A stretch of DNA of 64,000 nucleotides, taken from positions 4,248,931 to 4,312,930 of the forward strand of contig OY755047.1 in the NCBI GenBank assembly GCA_963576565.1, given 5' to 3'. Every line of letters begins with the position of its first letter. The stretch's first letter is position 1. The notes under the pieces were generated by a model. The model had not been told where the DNA came from and made no database searches. It saw nothing but the letters and a program-made list of their open reading frames with translations. A program made the translations under genes and the position numbers. This document shows positions 21,877 through 32,529 of the stretch, one piece after another. The stretch comes from Aspidapion aeneum. Its lineage: Eukaryota > Arthropoda > Insecta > Coleoptera > Brentidae.

Positions 21877-22342
21877 TAGTCAAAATTATAGGCATTTATA
21901 ATGACGTCATTTTTGTTTATCTTTGTTTAGTATATTATAAACAGCGGCGACAATAAACTTTTTAAAAAAAGTACTGTCTATGATTAATTCATTTTTTAAA
22001 TAGGTAGGTAATTGGTTATGTGAAGTATACGTCACTGTTAATCAAAAACATGAGTTTGTGAACTTGTCGGAAATTATTTTAAAAAGTGGTAAAATGCCGA
22101 GAAACAAATATAATAGGTACAATGAACAATCGCAGCTGATAATTTTAAATATATTGGCTTTTTTTCAACTGGAAAGGGAACAAGTTCGAAATGGAATCGC
22201 ACTTCAATTTGAGAATGTGATACAGCGAGCCGCAGATGCAACAAAATTGAGCCCAACAACGATAGTAAATATAAAAGCTATCTACGCCATACGTTTTTTT
22301 CGCACCTGGTGACGTCATTACAAATGCGTATAATTTAGACTA
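21877..22342 (+). mobile_element. TA-flanked DNA element with coding remnant
   Basis: Inverted ends of the form TAGTCAAAATTATAGGCATT / reverse complement of AATGCGTATAATTTAGACTA, including TGACGTCA-type inner blocks, flanked by TA. Inside, a plus-strand frame (22094-22312, MPRNKYNRYNEQSQLI...) may be the start of a transposase; I cannot name its family. It lies in LZTS intron 4. Confidence 0.65.
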
Positions 22343-22388
22343 TATTTCCCATGCACGGTGCCTAGAATAGAGAGGTGTTCGGATCTTA

Positions 22389-23248
22389 TATAAAGGGTGT
22401 CTCTAAAAGGTCTGTAAAAAATCTTAGGACATATTCCTGAGGTCAAAACAAGTCGATTTAATGCAAATTACCTTAGTCCAAAATTGCTCCGTTTCAAAGA
22501 TACAGGGTGGTGAATTTAAAAATTAAAAATCGATTTTATTAAAATTTATGAACATTCCTTAACGCATTACTTTAAAAAATTTTCGAAGTTTGTTGCTTTA
22601 CGGCAATTTTGCGAATGACATTTTTGACAAAATCCCTAGCCGTGAGACGAGTAATTTTATCAAAAATTTCATGAGCGAAATTGCCGAAAAGCAACAAACT
22701 TGAATAAAGCTTTGAGAACAATAGTCAGTCGAAAACTGGCCGTTGCTATGACATTTTGCCAGTGTAAAACACTCTAGTGAAATAATCATTCAAAATAATT
22801 TCAGTATTCCGTTGCGGCATCGAACACTAAAAACGGAAATATCTTGAAAACGACTGACTTTAGCGCATGTTAACAAGAGTAACTTTTTGGCTTAAACAGA
22901 TTCAGGAAAACCTTTTCTTAACAAAAAAAGTTAAAAGTTACACTGAGAAAAAAGTTATAATCATTTTAAACTATAAAAAGAGCATTGTGAAGCGCCCTCT
23001 CACGGCCATAGTGAAAAGGTATCCATATTTAGGTTTCGCATCCCAAAAAACCCCCGAGTACCAATTTTTAAAGTAATATTTTGAGAAATGTTCATAAATT
23101 TTAAGACAATCGATTTTTAAATTTACCACCCTGTATCTCTGAAACGGAGCAATTTCGGACTAAGGTAAGTTACTTTAAATCGACTTATTTTGACCTCAGG
23201 AATATGTGCTAAGATTTTGTACAGACCTTTTAGAGACACCCTGTATAT
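22389..23248. mobile_element. Foldback-like element with AGGGTGTCTCTAAAAGG ends
   Basis: About 170-bp inverted ends (22389-22560 and 23080-23248) share CCTGAGGTCAAAA, TTGCTCCGTTTC and GATACAGGGTGG. A second inverted pair (GGCAATTTTGCGAATGAC / TCATGAGCGAAATTGCC) lies near 22605-22690. No transposase. Confidence 0.75.
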
Positions 23249-23267
23249 ATGATTCGAAGACCGGTCT

Positions 23268-24411
23268 ATTTTGGGGGGGATGGGACAATTCGCCGCGGCC
23301 GATTTGCCGCAGCCGATTCGCCGCGGCCGATTCGCCGCGGGACAATTTGCCGCCGGCCGATTCGCCGCGGGGACAATTCGCCGCGAGATTTTTTGTTTTA
23401 TGATTTTACCATTGGCAATTGTTTAAACAGTTTTATTTAGCTTGACTTCATATAATATATTTGTTTATTTGTTTGATCATAACTTTTTCAAACTTTTCCA
23501 ACTAGTTATTTGGTGGTTAGTATAATACAATTTAACATTTTTTTTATTAGAAAAATAAATAAAATAGCGAATTTTCCCATTTATGAAACGATTTGCCTCA
23601 AACTTGAAACATCACGGCGCTTAGGGTAACTTAATACAATTTTTGACTTAAATTTAAAAAATGAAAATGGCGTATTTTCCCATTTATGAACCGATTTGCA
23701 TCAAACTCGGAACTTTGAGATCTTTCAGGTCACTGATTATTATTTTTAACTAAAATTTAAAAAATCAAAATGGCAGTTCCACAATGGCGCACTTTCTTGT
23801 TTATAAACCGATTTGCCTCAAAATTGGGGGGGCGACTGATTTCTCTGGGGGGGGGGGGTCTCATGATGGCGAATTTTATACTCTTTAATCTTTTTATTCA
23901 TGCAATATGTGAAAAATATCTAAAAAAATCTTAGGCTTGGGGGGCCTAGGCCCCGAGGAAGCCGCCATTTTCAGGTTTTAAAATTTAAATCAAAAATTGT
24001 ATTGAGTTACCTTAGGCGCCGCGATGCTTCAAGTTTGAGGCAAATCGGTTTATAAATAAGAAAGTGCGCCATTGTGGAACCGCCATTTTGATTTTTTAAA
24101 TTAAGTTAAAAATAATAATTAGCGACCTGAAAGATCTTAAAGTTCCGAGTTTGATGCAAATCGGTTCATAAATGGGAAAATCCGCCATTTTGGATCCGCC
24201 ATTTTATTTATTTTTCTAATAGAAAAAATTGTTGAATTGTATACTAACCCCAAACACCTAGTTGGAAAAGTTTCAAAAAAGTTATGATCAAACAAATAAA
24301 CAAATATATTATATGAAGTCAAACTAAATAAAAATCTCGTGGCGAATTGTCCCCGCGGCGAATTGTCCCACGGCGAATCGGCCGCGGCGAATTGTCCCCT
24401 ACCCATTCTGG
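23268..24411. mobile_element. Palindromic element with GGGACAATTCGCCGCGG tandem ends
   Basis: Both outer ends carry tandem 16-20-bp units rich in TTCGCCGCGG (23281-23392, inverted at 24337-24403). Inside these, 23400-23830 and 23970-24330 form long inverted arms (for example TTATGAACCGATTTGCATCA and its complement). The centre (about 23826-23960) carries a G-run segment like the hAT MITEs. It lies in LZTS intron 4. Confidence 0.8.
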
Positions 24412-24458
24412 GGACCGTGAGACCTTCTTACACATAAGTCTCTACTATTGATATTTAC

Positions 24459-24669
24459 CTTTTCTTTTTCCTTATAAACTCTGAAGATAACTTGTTCGTT
24501 GTGCTCCATGGTTTGTCTGAGGTAGGCGAGCTCAGAATCACGGTCTCTAAGGGCCGCCTCCAACTCAGACACGCCTGAATCGCTGGGCGAGGGGGTAAGG
24601 TCTCCCAGACTCCCCAGGCTCCCTAGACTACCCAGGTTGGACGAGGATAGGCGATAAGGTTGGTTTTTC
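24459..24669 (-). CDS. LZTS: LZTS/Fez1-family gene, exon 4
   Basis: Encodes NQPYRLSSSNLGSLGSLGSL, LTPSPSDSGVSELEAALRDR, then DSELAYLRQTMEHNEQVIF and RVYKEKEK. The block LRQTMEHNEQVIFRVY.EKE is, as far as I recognise, the most conserved start of the LZTS/Fez1 coiled coil. A short Gly-Ser-Leu repeat precedes it. The acceptor is TTTTCTTCACAG ending 24670; G24669 completes Met with AT from exon 3. The donor GTAAAT follows AAG at phase 0 (24458). Length 211 nt. Confidence 0.93.
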
Positions 24670-24997
24670 CTGTGAAGAAAATAGAGATATTTCGTTAGGT
24701 TTTGTTTGTCTTTATACGCAATGGTTTTGTATAATGTCAGGGAGATTTGGGTGAAGATGGCGCACCCTTAAGGGAGGTTTATTTATTTATTTTTATTTTA
24801 AATTTTAATTTCTAGATACTTGAACCTTTTATCTAATGTTTGACTATTACTTTTTCAAAATTTTGCAGCTTTATAAAAATAAGTACAATGCGTTTATTGT
24901 GAGGGTAAGCGACGCATGAAGCTGATTATAAAATAAATGTTTTAAATTTTGGAGATCAGCAAGAAAAACGACGACCCCCCCCCCCCCACGCTACGCC

Positions 24998-25258
24998 GCT
25001 GCTATTCTCCACCTCCTTCGATCCTGACATTTTTCTGTCAGGGTTTTTTGACTCATTGATCTTTGGATTGACTGTTGCCATTTCAGTTTTGGACGCCCTC
25101 TTTTTCTGCGTCCTATTGGTTGCCATTCTAGGACCTGCTTTGGTAATCTTTCGTCATTCATCTGTTGTACATGGCCGTACCATATCAGTTGCCTTTTAGT
25201 GATGTCATCCGTTATGCTTCCCTCGATTCGCATTCTTTCTTTTATGATCTCATTTCTT
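24998..25258 (-). pseudogene. Non-LTR element C-terminal fragment
   Basis: The minus strand encodes RNEIIKERM, then DDITKRQLIWYGHVQQMNDE and GRRKRGRPKLKWQQSIQRSM, the same C-terminal region as the plus-strand element at 53105-54098. A G/C-run and CACGCTACGCCGCTG (about 24975-25002), a hAT-like end, adjoin it. Confidence 0.8.
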
Positions 25259-25329
25259 ACAAGCTTTTATTTAACTTCAGATGTTCTGTCTAACTATCTA
25301 ACTATCTATCAAATCTTGTGAAGCGTTTT

Positions 25330-26090
25330 TGACACACTTCCCATTATCCGATTTGGATGAAATTTGGTACACACATAGTGGTCCCATGACAATACACCAT
25401 TAAGAAAAAATATCCTCCCACCCCTACCTCCACCCCTTCTATATAAAAATGTGTTTTTGACACACTTCCCATTATCCGATTTGGATAAAATTTGGTATAC
25501 ACATAGTGGTCCGATGATAATACAACAATGAGAAAAAATATCCTCCCACCCCTACCCCCACCCCCTTCCATAGAAAAATTTGTTTTTTTTGATTTGGATG
25601 AAATTTGGTATACATATAGTGATCCGATGACAATACAATATTAAGAAAAAAATATCCTTTCACCCCTACCCCCCACCCCCTTTCATAGAAAAATGAGTTT
25701 TTGGAACACTTCCCATTATTCGATTTGGATGAAATTTGGTATTCACATAGTGGTCCGATGACAATACAACATTGAAAAAAAAATCCTACCACTCCTACTC
25801 CCACCCCCATCTATAGAAAAATGCGTTTTTGACACACTTCCCATTATCCGATTTGGATGAAATTTGGTATACATATAGTGGTCCGATGACAATACAACAA
25901 TAATAAAAAAATGTCCTCCCACTCCTACCCCCACCCCCTTCCATAAAAAATGCGTTTTTGACACACTTCACTTCAAATGACTTTATAAAATTTGGTATAT
26001 GCATAAAGGTCCGATGGCAATACAGCCCAAACAAAAAATATATTTCTACCTCTACCCCCACCCTCTCTTACCCCCAATAGAAAAATGAGT
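25330..26090. repeat. Tandem repeat, ~128-bp unit, about six copies
   Basis: Anchors GATTTGGATGAAATTTGG recur at 25350, 25478, 25591, 25722 and 25850, then a diverged copy near 25977. Each unit contains ACATAGTGGTCCGATGACAA and a CCCACCCCTACCCCCACCCC-like block. One unit has a 15-bp deletion. It lies in LZTS intron 3. Confidence 0.92.
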
Positions 26091-26237
26091 TTCCAAACAA
26101 CTCACGATCAGCGATTTCATTATAATCTAGAATAAACTCTTCTGTTCTGTTATTGAACAAATATTTTCATTTAATACAGTAGATAGCTGAGACTAAAAAG
26201 TAGAAAATAAATTGGTAAAATTTTTTTTTAAATCACA

Positions 26238-26660
26238 AGCTTTTATAAAATGCACTAAAAATTAAAAAATAATTTTCTAACATTCTAATATTATCATAAT
26301 AATAAAAGCGATGGCCGCAAATCAAAGCATAAGTTAATTCAAAGTTGTGATCTAAACACTTAAAGAATATTCAACATAGTAGGTCATCAAAGATATGTTT
26401 GATATGCCGCAATGTTATACCATTGCCATACCTATGTCAGAGAAATGCTGGGGTATCTTGGGTCGGGTTGGGTGGGTTTGGTACCTCTGCATTTTTCTGC
26501 GAGATTGATTCTTGCAAATAGTGATATTTAATTGATAAGGATATCTTATCGTGCTAACATCGTCAAAATTTCCATCAGTCGGCCATCGCTTTTATTATTA
26601 TGATAATAGTAGAATGTTAGAAATTTTTTTTATTTTTAGTGCATTTTATAAAAGCTAGTG
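26238..26660. mobile_element. Small foldback element
   Basis: Inverted arms 26238-26320 and 26580-26660 share AGCTTTTATAAAATGCACTA and TATTATCATAATAATAAAAG. The loop is about 260 bp. Confidence 0.65.
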
Positions 26661-26814
26661 ACCAATTTATTATATGATCTGTTCTAGATATTCTCATTGA
26701 TCTTATTGCATCCATTTCGACACTTTCCATTTTTGTTTTGTATTGTATACAAAACAAAAATAGTTATAAACAACTCTATAAAAAAACGCCAAAATATGGC
26801 AGGTACCTACTTAC

Positions 26815-27061
26815 ATTAAAGAGTCTATAACAGCTTGGCAATTCTGCGGCGACTTGGCAACGCTGTTTAAGCTGTCAATACTGTCATAATTTGACAGTTT
26901 GTGACTATTTGGCAAGGATGGCAAGGAACTCATGGCTAGGGGACTCGAGCCGACGGCCGAGTGATGGGTGGCGTGATGTGAGGACGTGCGGAGTTTTCTG
27001 TCCAGGGAGTAGTTATTTATTTGGTTCAGAGGTCGGGGTGTTGTGCTGAGGTCGGTACTAC
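26815..27061 (-). CDS. LZTS: LZTS/Fez1-family gene, exon 3: Ser-rich linker
   Basis: Encodes STDLSTTPRPLNQINNYSLD, SSHHATHHSAVGSSPLAMSS, LPSLPNSHKLSNYDSIDSLN and SVAKSPQNCQAVIDSL, a low-complexity Ser/His/Pro region N-terminal to the coiled coil. The acceptor TATATAATTTTAG ends at 27062 (minus); the first two bases complete Ser with the A of exon 2. The donor is GTAAGT from 26814, leaving AT for the Met of exon 4. Phases agree on both sides. No domain is recognised here; assignment rests on splice continuity. Confidence 0.85.
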
Positions 27062-27097
27062 CTAAAATTATATACTTATAACTTAAAAACATTTGAA

Positions 27098-27892
27098 GAG
27101 CTCTCGGGAAAAAAGATGAAAGTCCAAAAACTAAAAATGTTCAATAAATCAATTTTTAGATTTAAAATTACTTTTTTGAAATATCCAGGGTGATTTGGGA
27201 CATAACATAATATACTTCATTTAACCCAAAGACTCCAAATTATAGTTCTATTAACTATTTGTATACTATTAGAACTGTTTGGTAATTATGGCTTCCGATT
27301 CTGTCGAATGACGGCAGTTCTCGGGAAAAAAGATGATAGTCCACGACAGGATCAATCTTAAAAATGGTCGGAAAAAGCTATATTTCTGTTTTTTGATAAT
27401 AAGTTACTTGAAAAGAACTTTTACAGCAATACATGAATGAAAGATTTGACAAAAAAAATTTAATTAAAAATTCAATCAATAATAATATATAACAAAATAT
27501 TAAAACAAAAAATAAAATTCTCGATTAATATAATGAAATTTCACTTCTTTCATATTGATTACCATACGACCCTATGAACTTTACATCTGCAATCATCTCC
27601 TACTGTATGACTTGCCAGCCTTAACTTCTTTGCAACATCACTAACACATAACTCACGTTATCATAAAATGGACTTTCATCTTTTTTCCCGAGAACTTCGC
27701 AAAGGTACCCCTGGACTATCATCGTTTTTCCCGCCAGAGATTAAATTATTTTTTAATTTTTTTAATTTGAAAAACACTTTTATTTTAAGATTTTTCATTT
27801 GTTATAGATAAAAAAAATATCAGAGAATACAAATTTGTCAAAATATAAAATTTGAAAAAAATGAACTTTCATCCTTATTCCCGAGAGCTCTT
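27098..27892. mobile_element. Element with GAGCTCTCGGGAAAAAAGATG ends
   Basis: Outer inverted pair at 27098-27127 and 27862-27892. Further copies of TCTCGGGAAAAAAGATGA-type sequence lie inside in both orientations (27317, 27667, 27709). It lies in LZTS intron 2, just upstream of exon 3. Confidence 0.65.
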
Positions 27893-27929
27893 CATTTATA
27901 AAATGTGGGGGCAGTGCAGTGCAGTGCTG

Positions 27930-28445
27930 TACCACCTTTTCTTGAAACATTTCAGCCCATATTTGACCTATCTATAACTCAAACTTTACACGTTTAAAAT
28001 TTGGGGGATTTTTTTCTATCGTTTTATCATAGTTTCTATCAGTCTGCCAAAGCTCAGCTCTTTAGCGTTTCTGAAAGTGGGCAATGTTAATTTTACATAA
28101 CTTTACATGTATAGGGGAGGGGAGTAAATTAGAATTTTGGTTTTTTTTTTTTTCCTTGGATTTGGTCATAATTTCTATCAGTCTGCCAAATTTCAGCTTT
28201 GTAGCATATCTGGAAGTACTGTAGAATTTTGATGATCTATTCATGAGTGAGTGGCAATTTCGACGTTTTTTAAATTTTGTAACTACGTTACTACTTCACT
28301 CATCCATGAAACCTGGAGGGGTTGTTAACTTTATGAAGATCTACGATTTTGCAAAGTTTGAATTTTATTGCTCATTCCGAAGTTGAGTTTTAGATTGGTC
28401 AAATATGGGCTGAAATGTTTCAAGAAAAGATGGTACAGCAGTTGC
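27930..28445. repeat. 142-bp-family block flanked by inverted arms
   Basis: Arms 27930-27990 and 28385-28445 (ACATTTCAGCCCATATTTGA and complement) enclose about two diverged units of the 142-bp family (AAGTGGGCAATGTTA, GGGGAGGGGAGTAAATTAG). Confidence 0.65.
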
Positions 28446-28717
28446 GGGAACTTGGCGGGCAAAGTTTTGAACAATTTTCCGCATATTTTATTACTTAAAA
28501 CTTAAATATTTTTCCAAATCCTGTAAAAAAGGAATGAAATCATAACAAAAACATTTCATGTAAAAAGATGCCAAGTATACGTTAAAATGGTATTTCGTTA
28601 AAAGAATTAAGATAAAAGTATAGCCAATTTCTCCAATACAAATTTCAAAATGAAAGGTTCTTACTAGTTTGAAAATGTTCTTCTAAACTTGGCTATTACG
28701 GCTGTAAATGACTCTTA

Positions 28718-29335
28718 AGCCCGGTCTAGACATAACATTTTTCCTTACGTCTTGTCTGTCAGTCAAAAGGGTCAAGTATGACGGTTGAAAGACTAGCGTA
28801 CACACTTGATAGTTTTAACGTACGTTTTTAGATCAGTTTTTTGATACACCATGGAGGAAGCACTGCTTTTGTCAATAATGTTTTTTGTTTTAAATGTTTC
28901 AATAGCTAAACATAGTTTAACCAGTTTTTCAAAATGTTGTGCTGATTTAGTTTGGTAATGTCCCCTGAAGATGTAAGTTTCTGCTTACGAAACATGTCGG
29001 GACTATTTGTTTAAAACAAATTAAAAATTAGTGGAGGAAGACAATAACCTGTTTGATTTCCTTAAAAATTATCTTATCTAATATCGGACGTTTCAACTAC
29101 CAACTTCTAAGTTGCACTCGAAAGGAATTAAAATTGTATGAACTACCACAAGAAATGCCGCTAAAACTGACGTTTTACCGGAAACAAAGCCTCTACTATC
29201 AGTTCAACAGGTCCGACTTCAGTCCTGTTCAGTTCAGCCAAACGTACGTCTTATTGTCTACACGAAAGGTTTTGCCTGATCCGTTTTACCTGATCAAGTA
29301 AAACGTCAGGCAAAACGTTATGTGTTGACCACGCT
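28718..29335. mobile_element. Harbinger-like element, 618 bp, carrying a hammerhead motif
   Basis: Flanked by TTA (28715-28717 and 29336-29338), the size and sequence type of PIF/Harbinger duplications. The inverted ends AGCCCGGTCTAGACATAAC and AGCGTGGTCAACACATAAC are imperfect. A copy starting at 31333 is preceded by TAA. No transposase frame. Confidence 0.75.
28960..29003 (+). ncRNA. Hammerhead ribozyme motif
   Basis: Stem I GTCCC (28960-28964) / GGGAC (28999-29003). Box CTGAAGA 28965-28971. Stem II GTAAG (28973-28977) / CTTAC (28984-28988) with a six-base loop. GAAA 28989-28992. Short stem III inside ACATGT. Cleavage triplet GTC ends 28998. Every conserved core position is intact. Confidence 0.8.
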
Positions 29336-29544
29336 TTAGGCACAGTGCTAAATTGAACATAAAGAAGTTTGGCTGTAATACCAAAGTTTAAAAAAACATT
29401 TCCAAACTAATAAGAACCTTTCATCTCAATCCTTTTTACGGAATACCATTTTCGCGTACTTGGCTTCTTTTTACATGAAATGTTTTTGTTATTGTCATAT
29501 TTCTTGATAATTTAAAAAAAAATTAAAAACTAAAAAAATCTTAC

Positions 29545-29683
29545 TTCCATATAGGGTGAGTCGGGACCCAGGTCGGGCTAGAATCGGGGTTGAACCATAT
29601 CGCTCACTAAATCTGGAAGAAGGGGACATGTTATGGCTGCTATTTTGAGGTTTGAACGCTATTGGTTTGATTACCACCTTTCC
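29545..29683 (-). CDS. LZTS: LZTS/Fez1-family gene, exon 2
   Basis: Encodes GKVVIKPIAFKPQNSS, MSPSSRFSERYGSTPILA and RPGSRLTLYG. The phrase V(I/R)P(I/V)AFKP is a known conserved N-terminal motif of LZTS proteins. The acceptor TTTTTTTTAG ends at 29684; the exon begins at phase 0 with GGA. The donor is GTAAGA from 29544, leaving one base (A) for Ser of exon 3. The nearest in-frame upstream codon is a stop (TAG of the splice site itself), confirming the boundary. Confidence 0.9.
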
Positions 29684-29939
29684 CTAAAAAAAAATAAGTT
29701 TTAATTAATTTTATTTAATTACTTAAATTAGTTGTTTTGATGATGACAGCCAAAAGGGCGAGAAGAAGTTCTAAAAAGTTTATAAAAATTGAAGAAAAGG
29801 ATAGTCTAGATATAAAATTATGGGGAAGAATTGCTAAAAAAACGTAAATCAATTTTATCAATATTTGCCAATTTTATTGATTGTTGTCACATTTAAAAAT
29901 GTGTTCTAGACCCAGAATCCTGCATCTCGCAGTGCCTTA

Positions 29940-30985
29940 GTTTGGAAAGGAATGGAATCCTATAAGACCAAAATGGCTAAAGCACCGAGTTGCAGTATGG
30001 TGGGGTCATAGAGATGCGAAAAAACCACACCTTAACTTCGGAAAAACGTAATTTAGCGAATTTTAGGGTTGGGAATCCCATCCCCAAAAACTATACAGTT
30101 TATGAAAAAAAGCACGGAGTGGTAGTATGGTGGGGCCCTAGAGATGCGAAAAAACCACACCCTAAGTTAAGGTTCAGAAAAACATCATTTAGGGATTTTT
30201 AGGGTAGCGAATCCAATAAAACCAAAATAGCCAACTTTGAAAATTCATATTTTAAAAACTATACACTTTATCAACAAAAGCACCAAGTTGCAGTATGGTG
30301 GGGCCATAGAGATTCAAAAAAACCACACCCTAAGTTAAGATTTAAAAAATCGTCATTTAGCGAATTTTGAGGTAGGAAATCCCATAAGACCAAAATGGCC
30401 AAACTGAAAATTCATATTTCAAAAACTATACAGTTTATCAACAAAAACACCGAGTTGCAGTATGGTGGGGCCATAGAGATTCTAAAAAACCACACCCTAA
30501 GTTAAGATTTAGAAAAACGTCATTTAGCGAATTTTAGCGTAGGAAATCCAATAAGACCAAAATTGCCAAACTTTGAAAATTCATAGTTCAAAAACTATAC
30601 AGTTTATCAACAGAAGCACCGAGTTGCAATATGGTGGGGCCATAGAGATTCTAAAAAACCACACCCTAAGTTAAGATTCAGAAAAACGTCATTTAGCGAA
30701 TTTTAGGGTAGGGAATCCAATAAGACCAAAATGGCCAAACTTTGAAAATTCATATTTCAAAAACTATACAGTTTATCCACAAAAGCACCGAATTGCAGTA
30801 TTGTAGGGTCATAGAGATCAGAAAAAACCACACCCTGAGGTAGGATTCAAAAAAACGTCATTTAGCGAATTTTAGGGTAGGGAATTCAATACGACCAAAA
30901 CGGCCAAACTTTGAAAATGTATATTTCAAAAACTATATAGTTTATCAACAAAAGCACCGAGTTGGGGCCATACAAATTGCTCTTT
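29940..30985. repeat. Satellite array 1, 169-bp unit
   Basis: CACCGAGTTGCAGTATGG or a variant recurs at 29983, 30113, 30281, 30448, 30617, 30786 and 30955. Spacing is 167-169 bp except the first unit (130). Units contain GGGGCCATAGAGAT, AACGTCATTTAGCGAATTTT and ACTATACAGTTTATCAACA. It lies in LZTS intron 1. A second array of the same unit is at 41735-42640. Confidence 0.95.
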
Positions 30986-31332
30986 TTCTCTCAAATCGCA
31001 CCGCACGCTACTGATTAGCAGAGTCAGCCTGAAAGGTTCTTAAATGGTTTTTATGGTTCATTCTATCTGGTTGTAGTGGTAGTTAGAGACCCTGTTTGTA
31101 TGACATATTTTAAAGAAATAGAGAGCCATGGCACTACCGTATTTTTCTGCAAAAACACGTTTTTTTTTAATTTAAAAACATCTTTATTGGTTTTTATTTT
31201 ATTTTATGCATTTCTTTTTCTTTTATATATTATATGAAATTCGATACCCCTGTGCAATGCAGTGGATCACACTCCGACTCGATGCGACGGCGACGCGATG
31301 TTTGAGCTACTAAAACCCAAAACAGCGTCTAA

Positions 31333-31912
31333 AGCCCGGTCTAGACATAACATTTTACCTTACGTCTTGCCTGTCAGTCAAAAGGATCAAGTATGACGGT
31401 TGAAAGACTAGCGTACACACTTGATAGTTTTAACATACGTTTTTAGATCAGTTTTTGATACACCATGGACAAAGCACTGCTTTTGTCAATAATGTTTTTT
31501 GTTTTAAATGTCTATGACTTAACCGTTTCTAGCTAAACATAGTTTTTTAACCAGTTTTTTAAAATGTTGTGCTGATTTAGTTTGGTAATGTCCCCCGAAG
31601 ATGTAAGTTTCTGCTTACGAAACATGTCGGGACTATTTGTTTAAAACAAATTAAAAAATTAGTGGAGGAAGACAATAACCTGTTTGATTCCCTAAAAAAT
31701 ATCTTATCTAATGTCGGACGTTTCGTATACCAACTTCTAAGTTGCACTCAAAAGGAATTAAAATTGTATGCACTACCACAAGAAATGCCGCTAAAACTGA
31801 CGTTTTACCGAAAACAAAGCCTGTACCGATCAGTTCAACAGGTCCGACTTCAGTCCTGTTCAGTTCAGGCAAAACGTACGTTTTATTGTCTACACGAAAG
31901 CTTTTGCCTGAT
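31333..31912. mobile_element. Harbinger-like element, second copy, right end lost
   Basis: Same sequence as 28718-29335 up to about TTGCCTGATC, then replaced by the C-run element at 31913. Preceded by TAA. Contains the hammerhead region (31590-31633) with one core substitution. Confidence 0.75.
31590..31633 (+). ncRNA. Degenerate hammerhead motif
   Basis: Identical layout to 28960-29003, but the CTGAAGA box reads CCGAAGA (31595-31601). Stems I and II are intact. The U of the CUGA turn is essential in hammerheads, so this copy is probably inactive. Confidence 0.6.
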
Positions 31913-32268
31913 CCAGGGCAAGTACCCCTAGTGCCCCCCCCCCCCCGAGAATTTTTTGAATATACAAAAAATGGGTAACAAGTAACGTTTTTGCTAATAA
32001 AAATTCAAAATTTTTGCTTGCGAAAATGTCTATTGTTATTATCATCGAAATTACAACCACTTTTATTAATAAATTATCCTGAATTTGTAGCCTAAACTTG
32101 CAAATTTTTTTTTAAAGATATATATGTAAGATATTGTACTTCTTAGTTCTGACTAATTTAATAAAATGCTGCTTAAAAAAATATATACCGTTTTTTACCA
32201 ACAGAAAATGTCACCTAAAGTACCCCCCCCCCCCCCGAAATGCACCTCTGGATCCGCCCTTGGCGACA
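31913..32268. mobile_element. hAT-like MITE remnant with C-runs
   Basis: Right end GGATCCGCCCTTGG with internal blocks of C (31937-31949 and 32225-32237) in the layout of the 14333-14500 element. The left end is incomplete. Confidence 0.45.
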
Positions 32269-32529
32269 GTGATAGGGCCAATGTTGGGCATTTTAGCGTT
32301 GTTTAAATAGGAAAAATCAAAGAAACTTTGTGCCTGGCACAGGCCATCAGTTAGTCGTATTACTCGCATTGTTCTGGTGCGTGGAGCGTGGATGTTTTAA
32401 TTTACGCCCTTTACAATACACTTCAATTATTTCAGCAGAATTTTTTGATAAATATTAAGTCATTTCATGGCGAAATCCGGATGGGCATGTTTCTTTTTAA
32501 AAAAATAGAATTATATATATTTATCGGTT

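Larger units (their letters stand above)
28545..29495. repeat. Inverted pair of ~150-bp arms, split by the Harbinger-like element
   Basis: 28545-28714 and 29339-29495 are inverted (TTACATGAAATGTTTTTGTT, CCAAACTAATAAGAACC and complements). The uninterrupted form is seen at 37535-37878. The element at 28718-29335 entered the loop. Confidence 0.7.

Noticed and set aside
22058..22093. Start of the 84-codon frame at an alternative codon
   Set aside because: The first ATG is at 22094; the upstream part is within the element's non-coding end.
24137..26061. Glycine/valine-rich minus-strand frames across 25344-26061
   Set aside because: They repeat with the 128-bp tandem unit (C-rich blocks read as Gly), have no splice context and no domain.
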